From positions 496,001 to 560,000 of the forward strand of contig CAVUUV010000003.1 in assembly GCA_963744905.1 (NCBI GenBank): DNA of 64,000 bases, written 5' to 3'. This DNA is from DATFFO01 sp963744905 (lineage in GTDB: Bacteria; Actinomycetota; Acidimicrobiia; Spongiisociales; ZC4RG35). Under the pieces are notes generated by a model that saw only the letters and a program-made list of their open reading frames with translations, did not search any database and was not told the DNA's origin. This document shows, piece by piece, positions 16,128 to 25,095 of the stretch. The translations under genes were made by a program, and so were the position numbers. Within the stretch, counting starts at the first letter, position 1. Every line of letters begins with the position of its first letter.

Positions 16128-16466
16128 ATGTTCACAAAGAAGGGTGACGAAGCGGTGCTGGCGAAGATTGCCGATGCCCCCGAGCCGTATCGGGAGATCG
16201 GAGAACGCTTGCACCACATCATTCGAGAGAGCGCCCCATCGCTCGAGCCGATCGTGCGCTGGGGGCTCCCGTTCTACGTCAAGGACGGCCAGGACGTCTG
16301 CTATATCAAGACCGACAAGGACTTCATCGCCTTCGGCTTCGGCGAGGTGAAGAACCCAACTGTCGAAGAAGGCGCCCACATGCACCCGGTCGCCTGGACA
16401 CTCACCTCGCTGGACGCTGCGACTGAAGCGAGGATCGGCGACCTCGTCAAGAAGGCGGCGGACTGA
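16128..16466 (+). CDS. DUF1801 domain protein
   Basis: A 112-residue protein: PYREIGERLHHIIRESAPSLEPIVRWGLPFYVKDGQDVCYI and KTDKDFIAFGFGEVK, the pattern of the DUF1801 (YdhG/YjhX-like) family, whose biochemical role is unknown. I chose the ATG at 16128 over the longer frame because AAGGAGG lies ten bases upstream. It stands alone between an exporter operon and a MITE-like element. Confidence 0.8.
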   Translation: MFTKKGDEAVLAKIADAPEPYREIGERLHHIIRESAPSLEPIVRWGLPFYVKDGQDVCYIKTDKDFIAFGFGEVKNPTVEEGAHMHPVAWTLTSLDAATEARIGDLVKKAAD

Positions 16467-16526
16467 CGAAGATCAGGTCGTTTGTGTTGGCCCGAGATCA
16501 AAAGAGGCTTCTGAGGCACACGGACC

Positions 16527-16693
16527 TAGGAGCCTGTTGGATAATGCCGTTGCTCGGATTGGCGGCCAGGCGTCGCCAGCCGCAAGGCCGAGGTTTCGCC
16601 ACTCCTTGTCCGGAATGGCGGGGCCGAGAACGCAGTGGGTGGTGATGCATGGTCGTCAAGATGGGTGACATGCATTGTTCAACGGGCTCCTAG
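16527..16693. mobile_element. MITE-like element with CTAG target duplication
   Basis: Terminal inverted repeats of 17 bases lie at 16531-16547 (GAGCCTGTTGGATAATG) and 16673-16689 (right end, reverse complement GAGCCCGTTGAACAATG), matching at 14 of 17 positions. CTAG flanks both ends (16527-16530 and 16690-16693) as a 4-base target duplication. The 159-base interior has no gene. CTAG fits the YTAR target preference of IS5-group elements, so the mobilising transposase is probably of that kind; none is present here. Confidence 0.7.
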
Positions 16694-17499
16694 GTGCCGT
16701 CGGCCAGCTGGGCTACAACGGGAGCGAGGGTGTCGGCGAAGTCGGCGCCGAACACGAAATAGGAGAAGCCGATCTCGTCCCGGCGCCGCTGAATTTCCTC
16801 GGCGGCCGCCGCCGGGTCGTCCGGGAGTATGGCCAGCGAGTCAGCCGCCCGAAGGACGGCCGGGTCGGTGTCCGGGGGCGCCATGAACGGCGCGACGGTG
16901 TCGCCGATCACCGGCACGTGGAGCGCCAGTTCGATATCCCGAATGGCGCGGAAGTCTTGCGCCAGCCGCGCAACTTCGGCACGAGATTCATCCGGCATCA
17001 GCGTGAACGTGACCGAATCTGCGGCCTCGGCCGCTAATGCCTGGGCCTTCGGGCCACGGACCGCCATCACCACAGGTGTGTGAAGATCGGGACCGTCGAG
17101 ATCTCTGAGCGCCGAGACGGTCTCACGCACCTGAGCCAGACGCTCGCCCGGTGAGACCACGGGCAGTCCCAGCTGGCGGAGTTCGTCCTCGATCCCAGGT
17201 CTGCCGGTGCCGATGCCCATCTCGAAGCGACCATCGGTGAGCACCGACAGCGAATGTGCTTCCCATGCGGTGTTCCAAGCCGGTCGTAGGGGTGACGCAT
17301 ACACCCAGCTGCCCACCCGCAGGTCGGCGAGGCCAGCCGCGAAGGCCAGCGTGGGGCCGGGCGCCGGCTGCCATTGCGGGACGTCGGGCATCAGCAGTGT
17401 CGAGTACCCGGAGTCGGCGATTCGATGCACCCGGTCCCGCCAACTCGCCACGTCATTTGTCAGCGGGGCAACGACGCCGAATCGGAACGGTCTGGTCAT
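16690..17499 (-). CDS. LLM-class (F420-type) oxidoreductase
   Basis: A 269-residue bacterial luciferase-like protein: FRFGVVAPLTNDVASWRDRVHRIADSGYSTLLMPD, LRVGSWVYASPLRPAWNTAWEAHSLSVLTDGRFEMGIGTGRPGIEDELRQLG. The G-G-RxExGIGTGR block is the family signature. Actinobacterial members with this start mostly use F420, some FMN. Its TAG stop (16690-16692) is formed by the CTAG duplication of the MITE-like element, so the insertion lies exactly at the gene end. The C-terminus (FGADFADTLAPVVAQL) looks complete. Confidence 0.82.
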   Translation of the reverse strand: MTRPFRFGVVAPLTNDVASWRDRVHRIADSGYSTLLMPDVPQWQPAPGPTLAFAAGLADLRVGSWVYASPLRPAWNTAWEAHSLSVLTDGRFEMGIGTGRPGIEDELRQLGLPVVSPGERLAQVRETVSALRDLDGPDLHTPVVMAVRGPKAQALAAEAADSVTFTLMPDESRAEVARLAQDFRAIRDIELALHVPVIGDTVAPFMAPPDTDPAVLRAADSLAILPDDPAAAAEEIQRRRDEIGFSYFVFGADFADTLAPVVAQLADGT

Positions 17500-17562
17500 C
17501 CCGGACCCCTCACCTCGGTCCGAAAACGATCGATTGCGATCGCCTCGGCTCGTCGGCGTGGC

Positions 17563-18201
17563 TCATACCCGGGCCCGGTAGCCCCATCGGCAACGTGTCA
17601 TGGGGTGTGGAGGGGTGGGTGCTCGAGAACTCGTCGGTCGGTACTCGACCAGTTGGAGCCCGCCATTGAAGGCGCGACTGTCGATCATCTCGAGCGCGAC
17701 ATCGGGGTAGCCGTCGTAGATGCGCTCCGTACCCGTGGCCCCCGTGATGACGGGGAACATCACGACCCGGAACCGGTCGACGAGACCGGCCGCCATCAGG
17801 GACCGACACAGGCTGAGACTGCCGATCGTGCTCAACAGGCCCGAGCCGTCTTCCTTCATCGCCCGCACCGCATCCACGACGTCGCCACGCACCAGCGTGG
17901 TGTCGGGCCACGACAGCGGTTCGTCGAGCGTGGACGAGAACACGACTTTCGAAGCTCGAGTTAGTCCGTCGATCGCCGCCTGCTCGTCGTGGGAGAGCTC
18001 GTCAGTGCCGTCGGGGTTATGACCCTCAGCCATCCTCGACATCAGACGGTAGGTGGTGGCGCCCATCAAAAGCGTGGCTTCGGGCTGCTCGCCAAGCCAC
18101 CCGAGGTACTCGGGGGACTCGAGACCCCACCATCCGGGCCAGCCCTCCCCCGACGCGTAGCCGTCGAGCGACGTGATGAAATCGACCATCAATTCACTCA
18201 T
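17563..18201 (-). CDS. RibD C-terminal/dihydrofolate reductase-like protein
   Basis: A 212-residue protein of the RibD-C/DHFR-like fold: MVDFITSLDGYASGEGWPG at the start, LLMGATTYRLMSRMAEG, KVVFSSTLDEPLSWPDTTLV, GSLSLCRSLMAAGLVDRFRVVMFPVITG. These small NADPH-dependent reductases act on pyrimidine- or pterin-like or unrelated carbonyl substrates; real substrates are mostly unknown. The last 20 residues (RAPTPPHPMTRCRWGYRARV) are unlike the family and may be a frame extended past a lost stop. It is one of three such genes in 4 kb. Confidence 0.8.
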   Translation of the reverse strand: MSELMVDFITSLDGYASGEGWPGWWGLESPEYLGWLGEQPEATLLMGATTYRLMSRMAEGHNPDGTDELSHDEQAAIDGLTRASKVVFSSTLDEPLSWPDTTLVRGDVVDAVRAMKEDGSGLLSTIGSLSLCRSLMAAGLVDRFRVVMFPVITGATGTERIYDGYPDVALEMIDSRAFNGGLQLVEYRPTSSRAPTPPHPMTRCRWGYRARV

Positions 18202-18431
18202 CGCACTCGTCCTCCCGTGACCGGCGCTTTCGTGCCGGCGAGCAGGCCGTCGAGATGCTGCTGACCGTGATCATCGTGTCGCCTCGGCCGTCTCGCTCGT
18301 GGGTGAAGCCTCATGCTGTCTCCTTCCGGTCGTTGCCGATGTGTCGACTCGAAGGCGAGGCGTGGTCGTTGACATCTTCGAGCGGGCCGACGAGTCGGTT
18401 GTTGGGTTCTCGTCGAGTGATCATGTCCAGG

Positions 18432-18977
18432 TCAGTGGGCTGAGATGGGGTGGTAGGTGTGAACCACGGCACCGGTGGCAAAGACTTTCGTGTCCAGGAG
18501 CTCGAGAGTACCGGCGCTGGCGGGGCGAAACAGGGGCTCGCCTCCCCCCTTTATGACCGGGGACGTGCAGATCCGATACTCGTCCAGCAGACCGGCCCCG
18601 GCGAGGGCATCGGTCAGCCGTCCGGTACCCCAGGTGAAGATGTCGCCGCCTTCGACCCGCTTCAGGCGGCTGACTTCGTCGAGCAGGTCGGAGCCGGCGA
18701 TGACCACGCTCGGCTCCCATGCCGTGACATCGACCGGTTGAGAGGCGACGACATACTTGGTGATCGAGTTGACGTGGTCGGAGAATGGGTCACCGCTTCT
18801 GGAGGGCCAGGCCTGTGCCATCCCTTCATAGGTGATTCGGCCGAGCAGCAGCCCGTCGGCGTCAAGGTGCATCTCGAGCACGTAGTCCTGCAGGTCCTCA
18901 TTGGAATGCTCCCACTCATGAGGCCTGTCGATGTAACCGTCGAGGGTGGCGTGGGTGAAGTTGATGATCTTGCGCAT
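18432..18977 (-). CDS. RibD C-terminal/dihydrofolate reductase-like protein
   Basis: A 181-residue paralogue of the neighbouring protein: MRKIINFTHATLDGYIDRPHEWEHSNEDL, DGLLLGRITYEGMAQAWPSRSG, KYVVASQPVDVTAW, GGDIFTWGTGRLTDALAGAGLLDEYRICTSPVIKGGGEPLF. The GRITYEGMA and GTGRLTDAL blocks hold the NADPH site. AGGAGAAG precedes the ATG. A 200-base gap on each side carries no recognisable gene. Confidence 0.82.
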   Translation of the reverse strand: MRKIINFTHATLDGYIDRPHEWEHSNEDLQDYVLEMHLDADGLLLGRITYEGMAQAWPSRSGDPFSDHVNSITKYVVASQPVDVTAWEPSVVIAGSDLLDEVSRLKRVEGGDIFTWGTGRLTDALAGAGLLDEYRICTSPVIKGGGEPLFRPASAGTLELLDTKVFATGAVVHTYHPISAH

Positions 18978-19208
18978 GGCTGACTTCTCCTGGTCGGTGT
19001 CGGTTGGGTTTCGGGAAAACTGGTTGCAGGCCGACGGTCACCGCCCTCTCTGGCTGCTGGCCTGTCTTGCGACGAAGCCGATGCCGCAATGTCGAGCGCA
19101 AACGAGACCTGCCTTTCGTCCTCGAGTGCTGGGCGGGGAGAGGAACTGCGACTGATTGACCAGTCGGAGCACGGGCACGGTTGTGTCGCGAATCGACGGA
19201 CATCATCG

Positions 19209-20087
19209 CTAGTTCCTTGCCTGCAGATCGCCGACCGCCTCGATCGCACCACCGACTGTGGCTACCCGGGTGCTGTCCCACGGTCCGGGGGTGATCAACA
19301 CGACATGATCGATACCCCAATCGCAGAACAGCCGGCACCGGTCGACGAGGCTGGAGACGGGCTCGGAGGGTTCGAGGCGGGCGCTGACCGTGGCTTCGAT
19401 CTCTGCGGGATCGCGGCCGACTTCATGACAGGCCCCAGCCAAGACGGCGAGCTTGTGCTGGATCGTCCTGCCTTCGTCGGGGATGTCGAACAGGTTGCAG
19501 GCGTCGGCGTGACGGGCCACGAGCGGCAGGGTCCGCTTCTCCCCCATCCCTCCGATCAATATCCGGGGCAGCGTGATCGGTTGTGGATGCGAGATCGGTC
19601 GCTGAACGTGGATCTGTCGACCGCAGAACTCGGATTCGTCTCCCGACCACATTTGCTTGGCCAGCTCGATGGTTTCTTCAACGACTTCGAACCGTTCCCG
19701 GGGTGACCCAAAAGGAAGACCCATCATCTTGGCCTCATCGCCCCGATAACCAGCTCCCAGCCCCAGCCAGGTGCGGCCCCCCGACAAGGCGTCGAGGGTG
19801 GTGACCGCCTTCACCAGCAATGCCGCCGGGCGAATTCCCGCCCAGGTGACCATCGTTCCCAAATTCAGTCTCGAAGTTCGGGCCGCGAGATAGCCCAGGG
19901 TCGTGTATGCCTCGAGCATCGGCTCATCCAGGCTGGCACTCGGGTCCGCCTGAACCAGATGATCCGCCACCCACAGGGTGTCGACACCCGCACCCTCGGC
20001 AGCAGTGGCGATGGTGTCGAGGTGTGAGGCCAGGCTCGCCCCGCCGACGGCCCACGAGTAATTGGTGACGCTGATGGAGATCTTCAT
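19209..20087 (-). CDS. LLM-class F420-dependent oxidoreductase
   Basis: A 292-residue luciferase-like protein: MKISISVTNYSWAVGG, GVDTLWVADHLVQADPS, LNLGTMVTWAGIRPAALLVKAVTTLDALSGGRTWLGLGAGYRGDEAKMMGLPFGSPRERFEVVEETI, and PRILIGGMGEKRTLPLVARHADACNLF. LSGGR-xLGLGAGY and the GGMGEK-TLPL phosphate-binding loop are typical of the F420-dependent branch. It may act with the RibD-like reductases on either side, but no pathway is evident. Confidence 0.87.
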   Translation of the reverse strand: MKISISVTNYSWAVGGASLASHLDTIATAAEGAGVDTLWVADHLVQADPSASLDEPMLEAYTTLGYLAARTSRLNLGTMVTWAGIRPAALLVKAVTTLDALSGGRTWLGLGAGYRGDEAKMMGLPFGSPRERFEVVEETIELAKQMWSGDESEFCGRQIHVQRPISHPQPITLPRILIGGMGEKRTLPLVARHADACNLFDIPDEGRTIQHKLAVLAGACHEVGRDPAEIEATVSARLEPSEPVSSLVDRCRLFCDWGIDHVVLITPGPWDSTRVATVGGAIEAVGDLQARN

Positions 20088-20289
20088 GTCTGCCTACTCC
20101 AAGTCTTCGGAGCCCCTTCGGCGTCGTGTCGGATCTGCTGCAATGGCGACAGGTTGCCTTCCACGTCGGTGAACTTGGCGAACCCCATGCAGCTGCTTCT
20201 TCCCCGGTTCACCCTCCGCCAACGACCGTCCATCATGTGAACGATCTGGCCGAGCTCGACGCCCAATCCGCCGAGCTCGTTTCAAGCCG
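20084..20289 (-). pseudogene. Remnant of a VOC (glyoxalase-like) protein gene
   Basis: The minus strand reads NELGGLGVELGQIVHMMDGR, then RSSCMGFAKFTDVEGNLSPLQQI, matching the C-terminal half of VOC proteins (GV-x-E-x-xH ... F-DP-GN-LQ). A TGA lies immediately upstream in frame and no N-terminal half is found. An unrelated open frame follows upstream (MNRFDESLDMWLRAERNG...), which I do not recognise. Confidence 0.45.
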
Positions 20290-20605
20290 CGGGGACGTCG
20301 TGACCGCCAGATGCAGCCCTGGCCTGAAAGCCATGCGGGCCGTCACCCACAAGTCATAGGTCATCAGCCAGGCAGTCATCTCGCTGTCACCATTGCGCTC
20401 CGCCCGAAGCCACATGTCGAGAGATTCATCGAATCGGTTCATCGTGCACCTCAAATCGTTGATTGCCTCCGGCAGTCATCCCCCCGGCCTGAGTGATCTA
20501 ACTCCGCCACGACGGGGCGAGCGTTCTTACATCGGCCGCGGATTGGCGCCGAAGGGCGCGATGTGAGCGATCGACGACGCTCGCCGGACGGACGGTCGGA
20601 TGAAG

Positions 20606-21199
20606 TCATCGCTCGACCCGATAGTGCAGGTGGGTCACATCAGGCGCCGCTACCACGTCGACGATGCTGAGTCGCACGTGGTCGGCAAGGTCGTGGAAGA
20701 GTCGTCGACCGGCGCCGAGGAGGACCGGAACCTGGTGGACGACGATCTCATCGACAAAGCCGGCGGCCAGGGCTTCGGTGAGCACCCCGCCGCCCATCAG
20801 ATTGACGTCGAGGCCGGCGGCCGCGTTTCGAGCGGCCGCGAACGCCTCCTCGAGTGAGGAAGCAAAAGTCTGCGCCGGTGTCGCCTGGGGAGGAGCAGGC
20901 CGATGGCTGACGACAAACAGCGGGGCCGTCGGATGCGGGCTGCGGCCAGCCCAGCCGTCGGCGTCGTCGTAGCTGTTGCGACCCGCCACCACCGCACCAG
21001 TGCGGGCGGCGAAGCTGTCGATGAAGCGACGGCTCGCCTCGGACATATGGAGGATGGGGACGACCGTACTCGGCGTATCACCATCGAAGTACCACTCGTG
21101 GAGAACGCTCCCGTCACCAAGCCCGCGTCCTGGGCCAGGATCCCGACCGGTGATGAAACCGTCGACGGAGGCGGCCATATTGCAGATGACCTTGGTCAT
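20606..21199 (-). CDS. RibD C-terminal/dihydrofolate reductase-like protein
   Basis: A 197-residue protein, third of this fold in the region: MTKVICNMAASVDGFITGRDPGPGRGLGDG, GAVVAGRNSYDDADGWAGRSP, LFVVSHRPAPP, LDVNLMGGGVLTEALAAGFVDEIVVHQVPVLLGAGRRLF. The start MTKVICN is preferred over an ATG 21 bases upstream because it matches the family start. It is transcribed away from the MocR regulator gene, whose ATG lies 186 bases away, so the two share an upstream region and it may be a MocR target. Confidence 0.85.
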   Translation of the reverse strand: MTKVICNMAASVDGFITGRDPGPGRGLGDGSVLHEWYFDGDTPSTVVPILHMSEASRRFIDSFAARTGAVVAGRNSYDDADGWAGRSPHPTAPLFVVSHRPAPPQATPAQTFASSLEEAFAAARNAAAGLDVNLMGGGVLTEALAAGFVDEIVVHQVPVLLGAGRRLFHDLADHVRLSIVDVVAAPDVTHLHYRVER

Positions 21200-21384
21200 T
21201 GTGTTTCGATCCCTTCTCATCGCAGCCCTACGACCAAAGAGGTCCCGTCCCGCTTCCTAGTGTCACGACCGCGACTTGGGTCATCCCAAGCTGTCCTCTT
21301 GCGACGCACGCTATCGATCACTTGGTCGGTGCAACAAGAGCCAAAACAGAGTATTATCACCAGTCCAAACCCTCGGTTCTCGAA

Positions 21385-22797
21385 ATGGATGTGATCCTCA
21401 CATCGGACGATCCTCGGAGCATGGTCGCCCAGATCTACGAGCAACTCCGCGACGCCATCGCCGACGGACTGCTGCCATCCGGGTATCGGCTCACACCCAC
21501 CCGTGTCCTCGCCACCGAACTCGGCATCTCCCGCGCCACTGTCGCGGACGCCTACGGGCGCCTTGTCGCCGAGGGATACGCCCACGGACGCCGGGGCGGT
21601 GGCACCGTCATCGACACAGCACCGACCACACCCACCGCCCTCGACAGCGACGTCACCGCGGTGCGCTCAACGCCAGAGGCGACCAGATGGCGCCGATATG
21701 GCAGCGGTGTCACTACAGACGTCCGCTACGACATGACCCCAGGACGCGTGGATGCGAGCCTGTTCCCACTCCCAGCCTGGCGACGCTGCGTCCGAGCGTC
21801 CCTTGTAGACAGGAAGGGACTGGCCGCGTACGGCGATCTCGCCGGAAGCAGCCAACTCCGCATAGAGCTTGCTCGCTGGATCACCCAATCACGCGGCATT
21901 GTGGCCTCACCCGACCAGATCATTGCCACCCAGGGCGCCACCCAAGCCCTCGACCTGCTCACCCGTAGCCTGCTTCGCCCCGGCGACATCGCTGCAGTCG
22001 AGGAACCCGGCTATCCGCCGGCGGCGACCAACCTCGAAAGCCACGGCATCACCGTCGCCGGAGTACCGGTCGACCGGGACGGTCTCATCGTCGACCAAAT
22101 CCCCACCGGAGCCAAACTCGTCTACGTCACCCCCTCGCACCAGTATCCGCTCGGTTACGTGCTCGCCCGCAGACGACGTCTCGCCCTGCTCGAATGGGCG
22201 GCTGCCAACGACGCCGTCATCGTCGAAGACGACTACGACAGCGAGTTCCGTCACGGACAAAGACCCCTCGAACCACTCCACCGCGTCGACCAGACTGGCC
22301 GCGTCATCTACATCGGCACCTTCAGCAAGGTCCTCAGCCCCACGCTGCGTCTCGGCTTCATGGTCGTACCCCGCCCACTCGTGCCGACACTGCTCACCCT
22401 CCGACAAGCAACGGACTTCGGGCCACCCCACCTCACCGACGCCGCCATGACCACCTTCATCGCCGAAGCCCACCTCCACCATCACCTACGCCGAGCGCGA
22501 CGCGTCTACACCGAACGCCACACACGCCTCCGAGACGAACTAGACCGCCAGGCTCCCAAATCGGTCACGGTCCTACCAGGACACGCCGGCCTCCATCTCA
22601 CCCTGCTCGCACCCAACGCCCCCACCGACAACGAAATCGTCTCGCGCGCAGGCGAACGCGACGTGTCCGTCTCGACGCTACGCCGAACCTATCGAACCAC
22701 CGAACCACAGCCAGGACTCATCCTTGGCTTCGGAGCCCTCGCAACCGCCGACATCCCAAACGCCGTCCGGCTACTCATTGAATGCCTCGAACCCTGA
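21385..22797 (+). CDS. MocR-family (GntR helix-turn-helix plus aminotransferase) regulator
   Basis: A 470-residue fusion. Residues 1-75 form a GntR winged helix (MVAQIYEQLRDAIADGLLPSGYRLTPTRVLATELGISRATVADAYGRLVAEGY). Residues 110-470 are a fold-type I aminotransferase domain with YVTPSHQYPLG, VEDDYDSEFRHGQ and the PLP lysine in YIGTFSKVLSPTLRLGFM. MocR proteins such as PdxR and GabR sense PLP or amino acids. No vitamin B6 gene is next to it; the divergent RibD-like gene is the natural candidate target. A TATTAT box at 21352-21357 may be its -10. Confidence 0.88.
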   Translation: MDVILTSDDPRSMVAQIYEQLRDAIADGLLPSGYRLTPTRVLATELGISRATVADAYGRLVAEGYAHGRRGGGTVIDTAPTTPTALDSDVTAVRSTPEATRWRRYGSGVTTDVRYDMTPGRVDASLFPLPAWRRCVRASLVDRKGLAAYGDLAGSSQLRIELARWITQSRGIVASPDQIIATQGATQALDLLTRSLLRPGDIAAVEEPGYPPAATNLESHGITVAGVPVDRDGLIVDQIPTGAKLVYVTPSHQYPLGYVLARRRRLALLEWAAANDAVIVEDDYDSEFRHGQRPLEPLHRVDQTGRVIYIGTFSKVLSPTLRLGFMVVPRPLVPTLLTLRQATDFGPPHLTDAAMTTFIAEAHLHHHLRRARRVYTERHTRLRDELDRQAPKSVTVLPGHAGLHLTLLAPNAPTDNEIVSRAGERDVSVSTLRRTYRTTEPQPGLILGFGALATADIPNAVRLLIECLEP

Positions 22798-23009
22798 ACA
22801 CCACCGTGTCGTGGGATCGAGACCGATAATCGGAGAATCGCCCGGCGAACTCGTCGGTCCCACGCGATGGAGGTCCTATACACGCGAGTCGAGGTCCCAT
22901 CGAGAATTAGAAGCCGGGCACCGCCGGATCAAAGACGAGGCTCTGGGACCCTCGATGGCTTGCGAGGCCGGAGGCAGGAAGCATGACACAACTCCTGTTT
23001 ATGGCGCGG

Positions 23010-23753
23010 TCATCGGGCGAGACGGAGGAGGCGACCGCCCGCCAGTGCGGCGAACACCACCCACGGCACCAACGAACCCAGGGCGAAGACCATCCCGATG
23101 GTCCCCGCCGTGGAAGGGACCATCATGAACGCTGCCGCGATCAAGCCCCAAACACCCGTGGCTCGGCTGAACCGCTCCGAGGCGAAGACTGCCCCGGCGA
23201 ATAGGAACAGGGTGATCCCGCCGAGGATGTAGTAGATGTCGAAAGCGGTCCCTTTGAACACAGCAAGCATCGCCTCCCCGGCGCCCATGAGGGCGACCTG
23301 CCCGGTGGCATCGGCGGCGGCAGAGGCGTTGGCCAGCGAGAGCATCTCGAATGCTGTGTTCGAAGCCATGTAGGCGGCCATCCCCATGGCCCCAAACAGC
23401 AGGCCAATGGTCACCGTGGACGGGTACCGGCGGCGGAGAACCAAGTACAGACCCAGATAGACGAGAAGTACCAGCAGGTTGTTCACGATGTAGAGAAGAT
23501 CCAGGGAGAGCAGCCCCAGCAATGGGTTGTGGGCAAACCGCGCAAAAGAGCCCTCCACCGTTTCCGGGGGCGGCCACTGGGCCAATATCCATACCTGGAC
23601 AAACGTCAGAGCCACAGATGCCAATGCGGCCCACCCCGCCACGGTGAGCGCACCACGCCATCGACCCAGGTCGCCATCAACGTCAAGTCGATCGTTGGCT
23701 CGACGCTGACTGCCTTCAGTTGTGGCGTCGGTATCTGGCAAAGAGATAATCAC
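23010..23753 (-). CDS. Multi-pass membrane protein (DUF4386-like)
   Basis: From GTG 23753 the protein has 247 residues and about six membrane spans: ALTVAGWAALASVALTFVQVWIL, LLSLDLLYIVNNLLVLLVYLGLYLVL, VTIGLLFGAMGMAAYMASN, FDIYYILGGITLFLFAGAVF, ATGVWGLIAAAFMMVPSTAG, MVFALGSLVPWVVFAALAG. This order and the loops resemble DUF4386 proteins, whose role is unknown. The frame could be 30 codons longer; AAGGAG just before the chosen GTG decides the start, though its spacing is short. Confidence 0.65.
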   Translation of the reverse strand: MIISLPDTDATTEGSQRRANDRLDVDGDLGRWRGALTVAGWAALASVALTFVQVWILAQWPPPETVEGSFARFAHNPLLGLLSLDLLYIVNNLLVLLVYLGLYLVLRRRYPSTVTIGLLFGAMGMAAYMASNTAFEMLSLANASAAADATGQVALMGAGEAMLAVFKGTAFDIYYILGGITLFLFAGAVFASERFSRATGVWGLIAAAFMMVPSTAGTIGMVFALGSLVPWVVFAALAGGRLLRLAR

Positions 23754-24345
23754 ACACTCCTTTCGGCCTTGTCCGTCTGATACCCCGGCCAAAGGCTCAG
23801 GTCGTAGGGGCTTTCGCCCCTTTCCCCAGGCCACTATCGACACCTACCCAGCACGGTGCTCCCCGGCATGCAGGCAGAAGCCGCCTTCACCTTCGAGACC
23901 AGAGACATGCGAAAGGCCTGTTCAGACGGTATTCCTGTTTCGCGTCACGTTGCGTTCTTCACCGTTTCATCGCACCCTCTGGCGCGATAAACGCGCCACG
24001 GAAAGTGACTGCTGCCCCATTTGGGCGATCCAGGGCCACACAGCCTCCCGGCGATCCATGCACAGTGATTCCCAGCGTGTACACCCATTTCGGATCAGGC
24101 ACCAACTCGTGGCCTGGAAGTCGATCACTTGCCTCTGTTCCTACCGTGCCCCACCGCAGCCGCCTCCGACCGATGAATGGGGTAGCGACCAGGTGCCATA
24201 GGACCAGGGCGGCACCCTCAAGAGCGGCGACACAGCGGCACCGCTGGACCGGGCGCATGGACGTCGATCCCGTCTGATGTGCAAGCCCTTTGCCATGTGA
24301 CCCTCGGTGGTGGTCTCTCATGGATCTTGCTGCACCGTGGGAGCT
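23754..24345. other. Intergenic stretch with a diverged repeat copy
   Basis: About 590 bases with no supported gene. A small hairpin (AGGGGC/GCCCCT) lies near 23808-23823. The 69-base copy A of a diverged repeat occupies 23906-23974. Confidence 0.4.
23906..23974. repeat. Diverged 69-base repeat, copy A
   Basis: Aligns without gaps to 28065-28133 with 50 of 69 identical bases, including the runs TTCGCGTCA and GCGTTCTT. Both copies lie in decayed, non-coding parts of the accessory zone. On the minus strand both read like the end of an open frame, but neither gives a recognisable protein. Confidence 0.5.
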
Positions 24346-24510
24346 TCATCCAGGATCGAAGGTGCCGTGCTCTTCACCGTTGACCCGGAGAGTGGCTTGG
24401 TTGGCCGCCAAGATGTTCCGAACCCAGTCCGATTCAGGGCCGTACCTGCAAACGAGCACGTAACCGGTTTTGGTCGGGTAGGCGCCGAGGGGTGTCTGGT
24501 AGGTCTTCCC
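24346..24510 (-). pseudogene. Remnant of a DDN-like nitroreductase family gene
   Basis: The minus strand reads GKTYQTPLGAYPTKTGYVLV, CRYGPESDWVRNILAANQAT, LRVNGEEHGTFDPG and stops at 24346. This is the middle and end of an F420-type nitroreductase (compare WVRNL in the gene at the left edge of the window). A TAG directly upstream in frame and the missing first 40 residues show it is broken. Confidence 0.6.
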
Positions 24511-24590
24511 CTACGCCCTCCCTAATGAGATACAACAGGGTATTGCCCCTTTGTGATACTTCTTGGGTTGAACAGCCACCTGTTCGGTTG

Positions 24591-24878
24591 TCAATGACTG
24601 ACCAGGTCTCTGGTCCGCTCCTTCTCGTATCGGGCCTCGATCTTGTGCTCACCAAAGAGCGCGTAGATCCCATGACCTACGAGGCCGATGCCCCAGAAGA
24701 GGATCAACCAGTAGGCCCAATCCAGACCGAGTACGGCATGGTCACCGACTCCGGCGCGGACATCCAAGATGACCAGCAGCCCGTTGACGAACATGAACAC
24801 CATCAAGTGGTACATGAAATCCCGGATGGCTTTGAGATGCTTCTTGGCGCTCTCCAGGGCAGGATCCATCTGCTCCAT
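24591..24878 (-). CDS. 2TM domain protein
   Basis: A 95-residue protein: ALESAKKHLKAIRDFMYHLMVFMFVNGLLVILDV, then DWAYWLILFWGIGLVGHGIYALFG and a charged tail HKIEARYEKERTRDL. The two helices, the R-FY-H-VVF-VN start and the FW--IGL--HG motif match the 2TM domain family, often linked to sensor kinases but of unknown function. It stands alone here. A GGAG site precedes the ATG. Confidence 0.82.
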   Translation of the reverse strand: MEQMDPALESAKKHLKAIRDFMYHLMVFMFVNGLLVILDVRAGVGDHAVLGLDWAYWLILFWGIGLVGHGIYALFGEHKIEARYEKERTRDLVSH

Positions 24879-25095
24879 CGCTCCCTCCTTCGGGTCGGCT
24901 ATTCGATGGTGTCGGTGGATCTCTTGGGAGCGCCAGGGCCATAAGGCCTTTCGCCGCTCGCGTACCCCTGCGCGAAGCCGGGCGAGCTCACGAGCTGCTC
25001 GAATCCGGGAGTCATGGCGGCAAGTTAGTGCTGATCACAAGACCGGATAGACAGCACCGATGGTTTGCCGTCGAGGGGCGACGAACGCCTATCCC

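Noticed and set aside
23808..23823. AGGGGC/GCCCCT hairpin as a terminator
   Set aside because: Short stem and no T-run on either strand.
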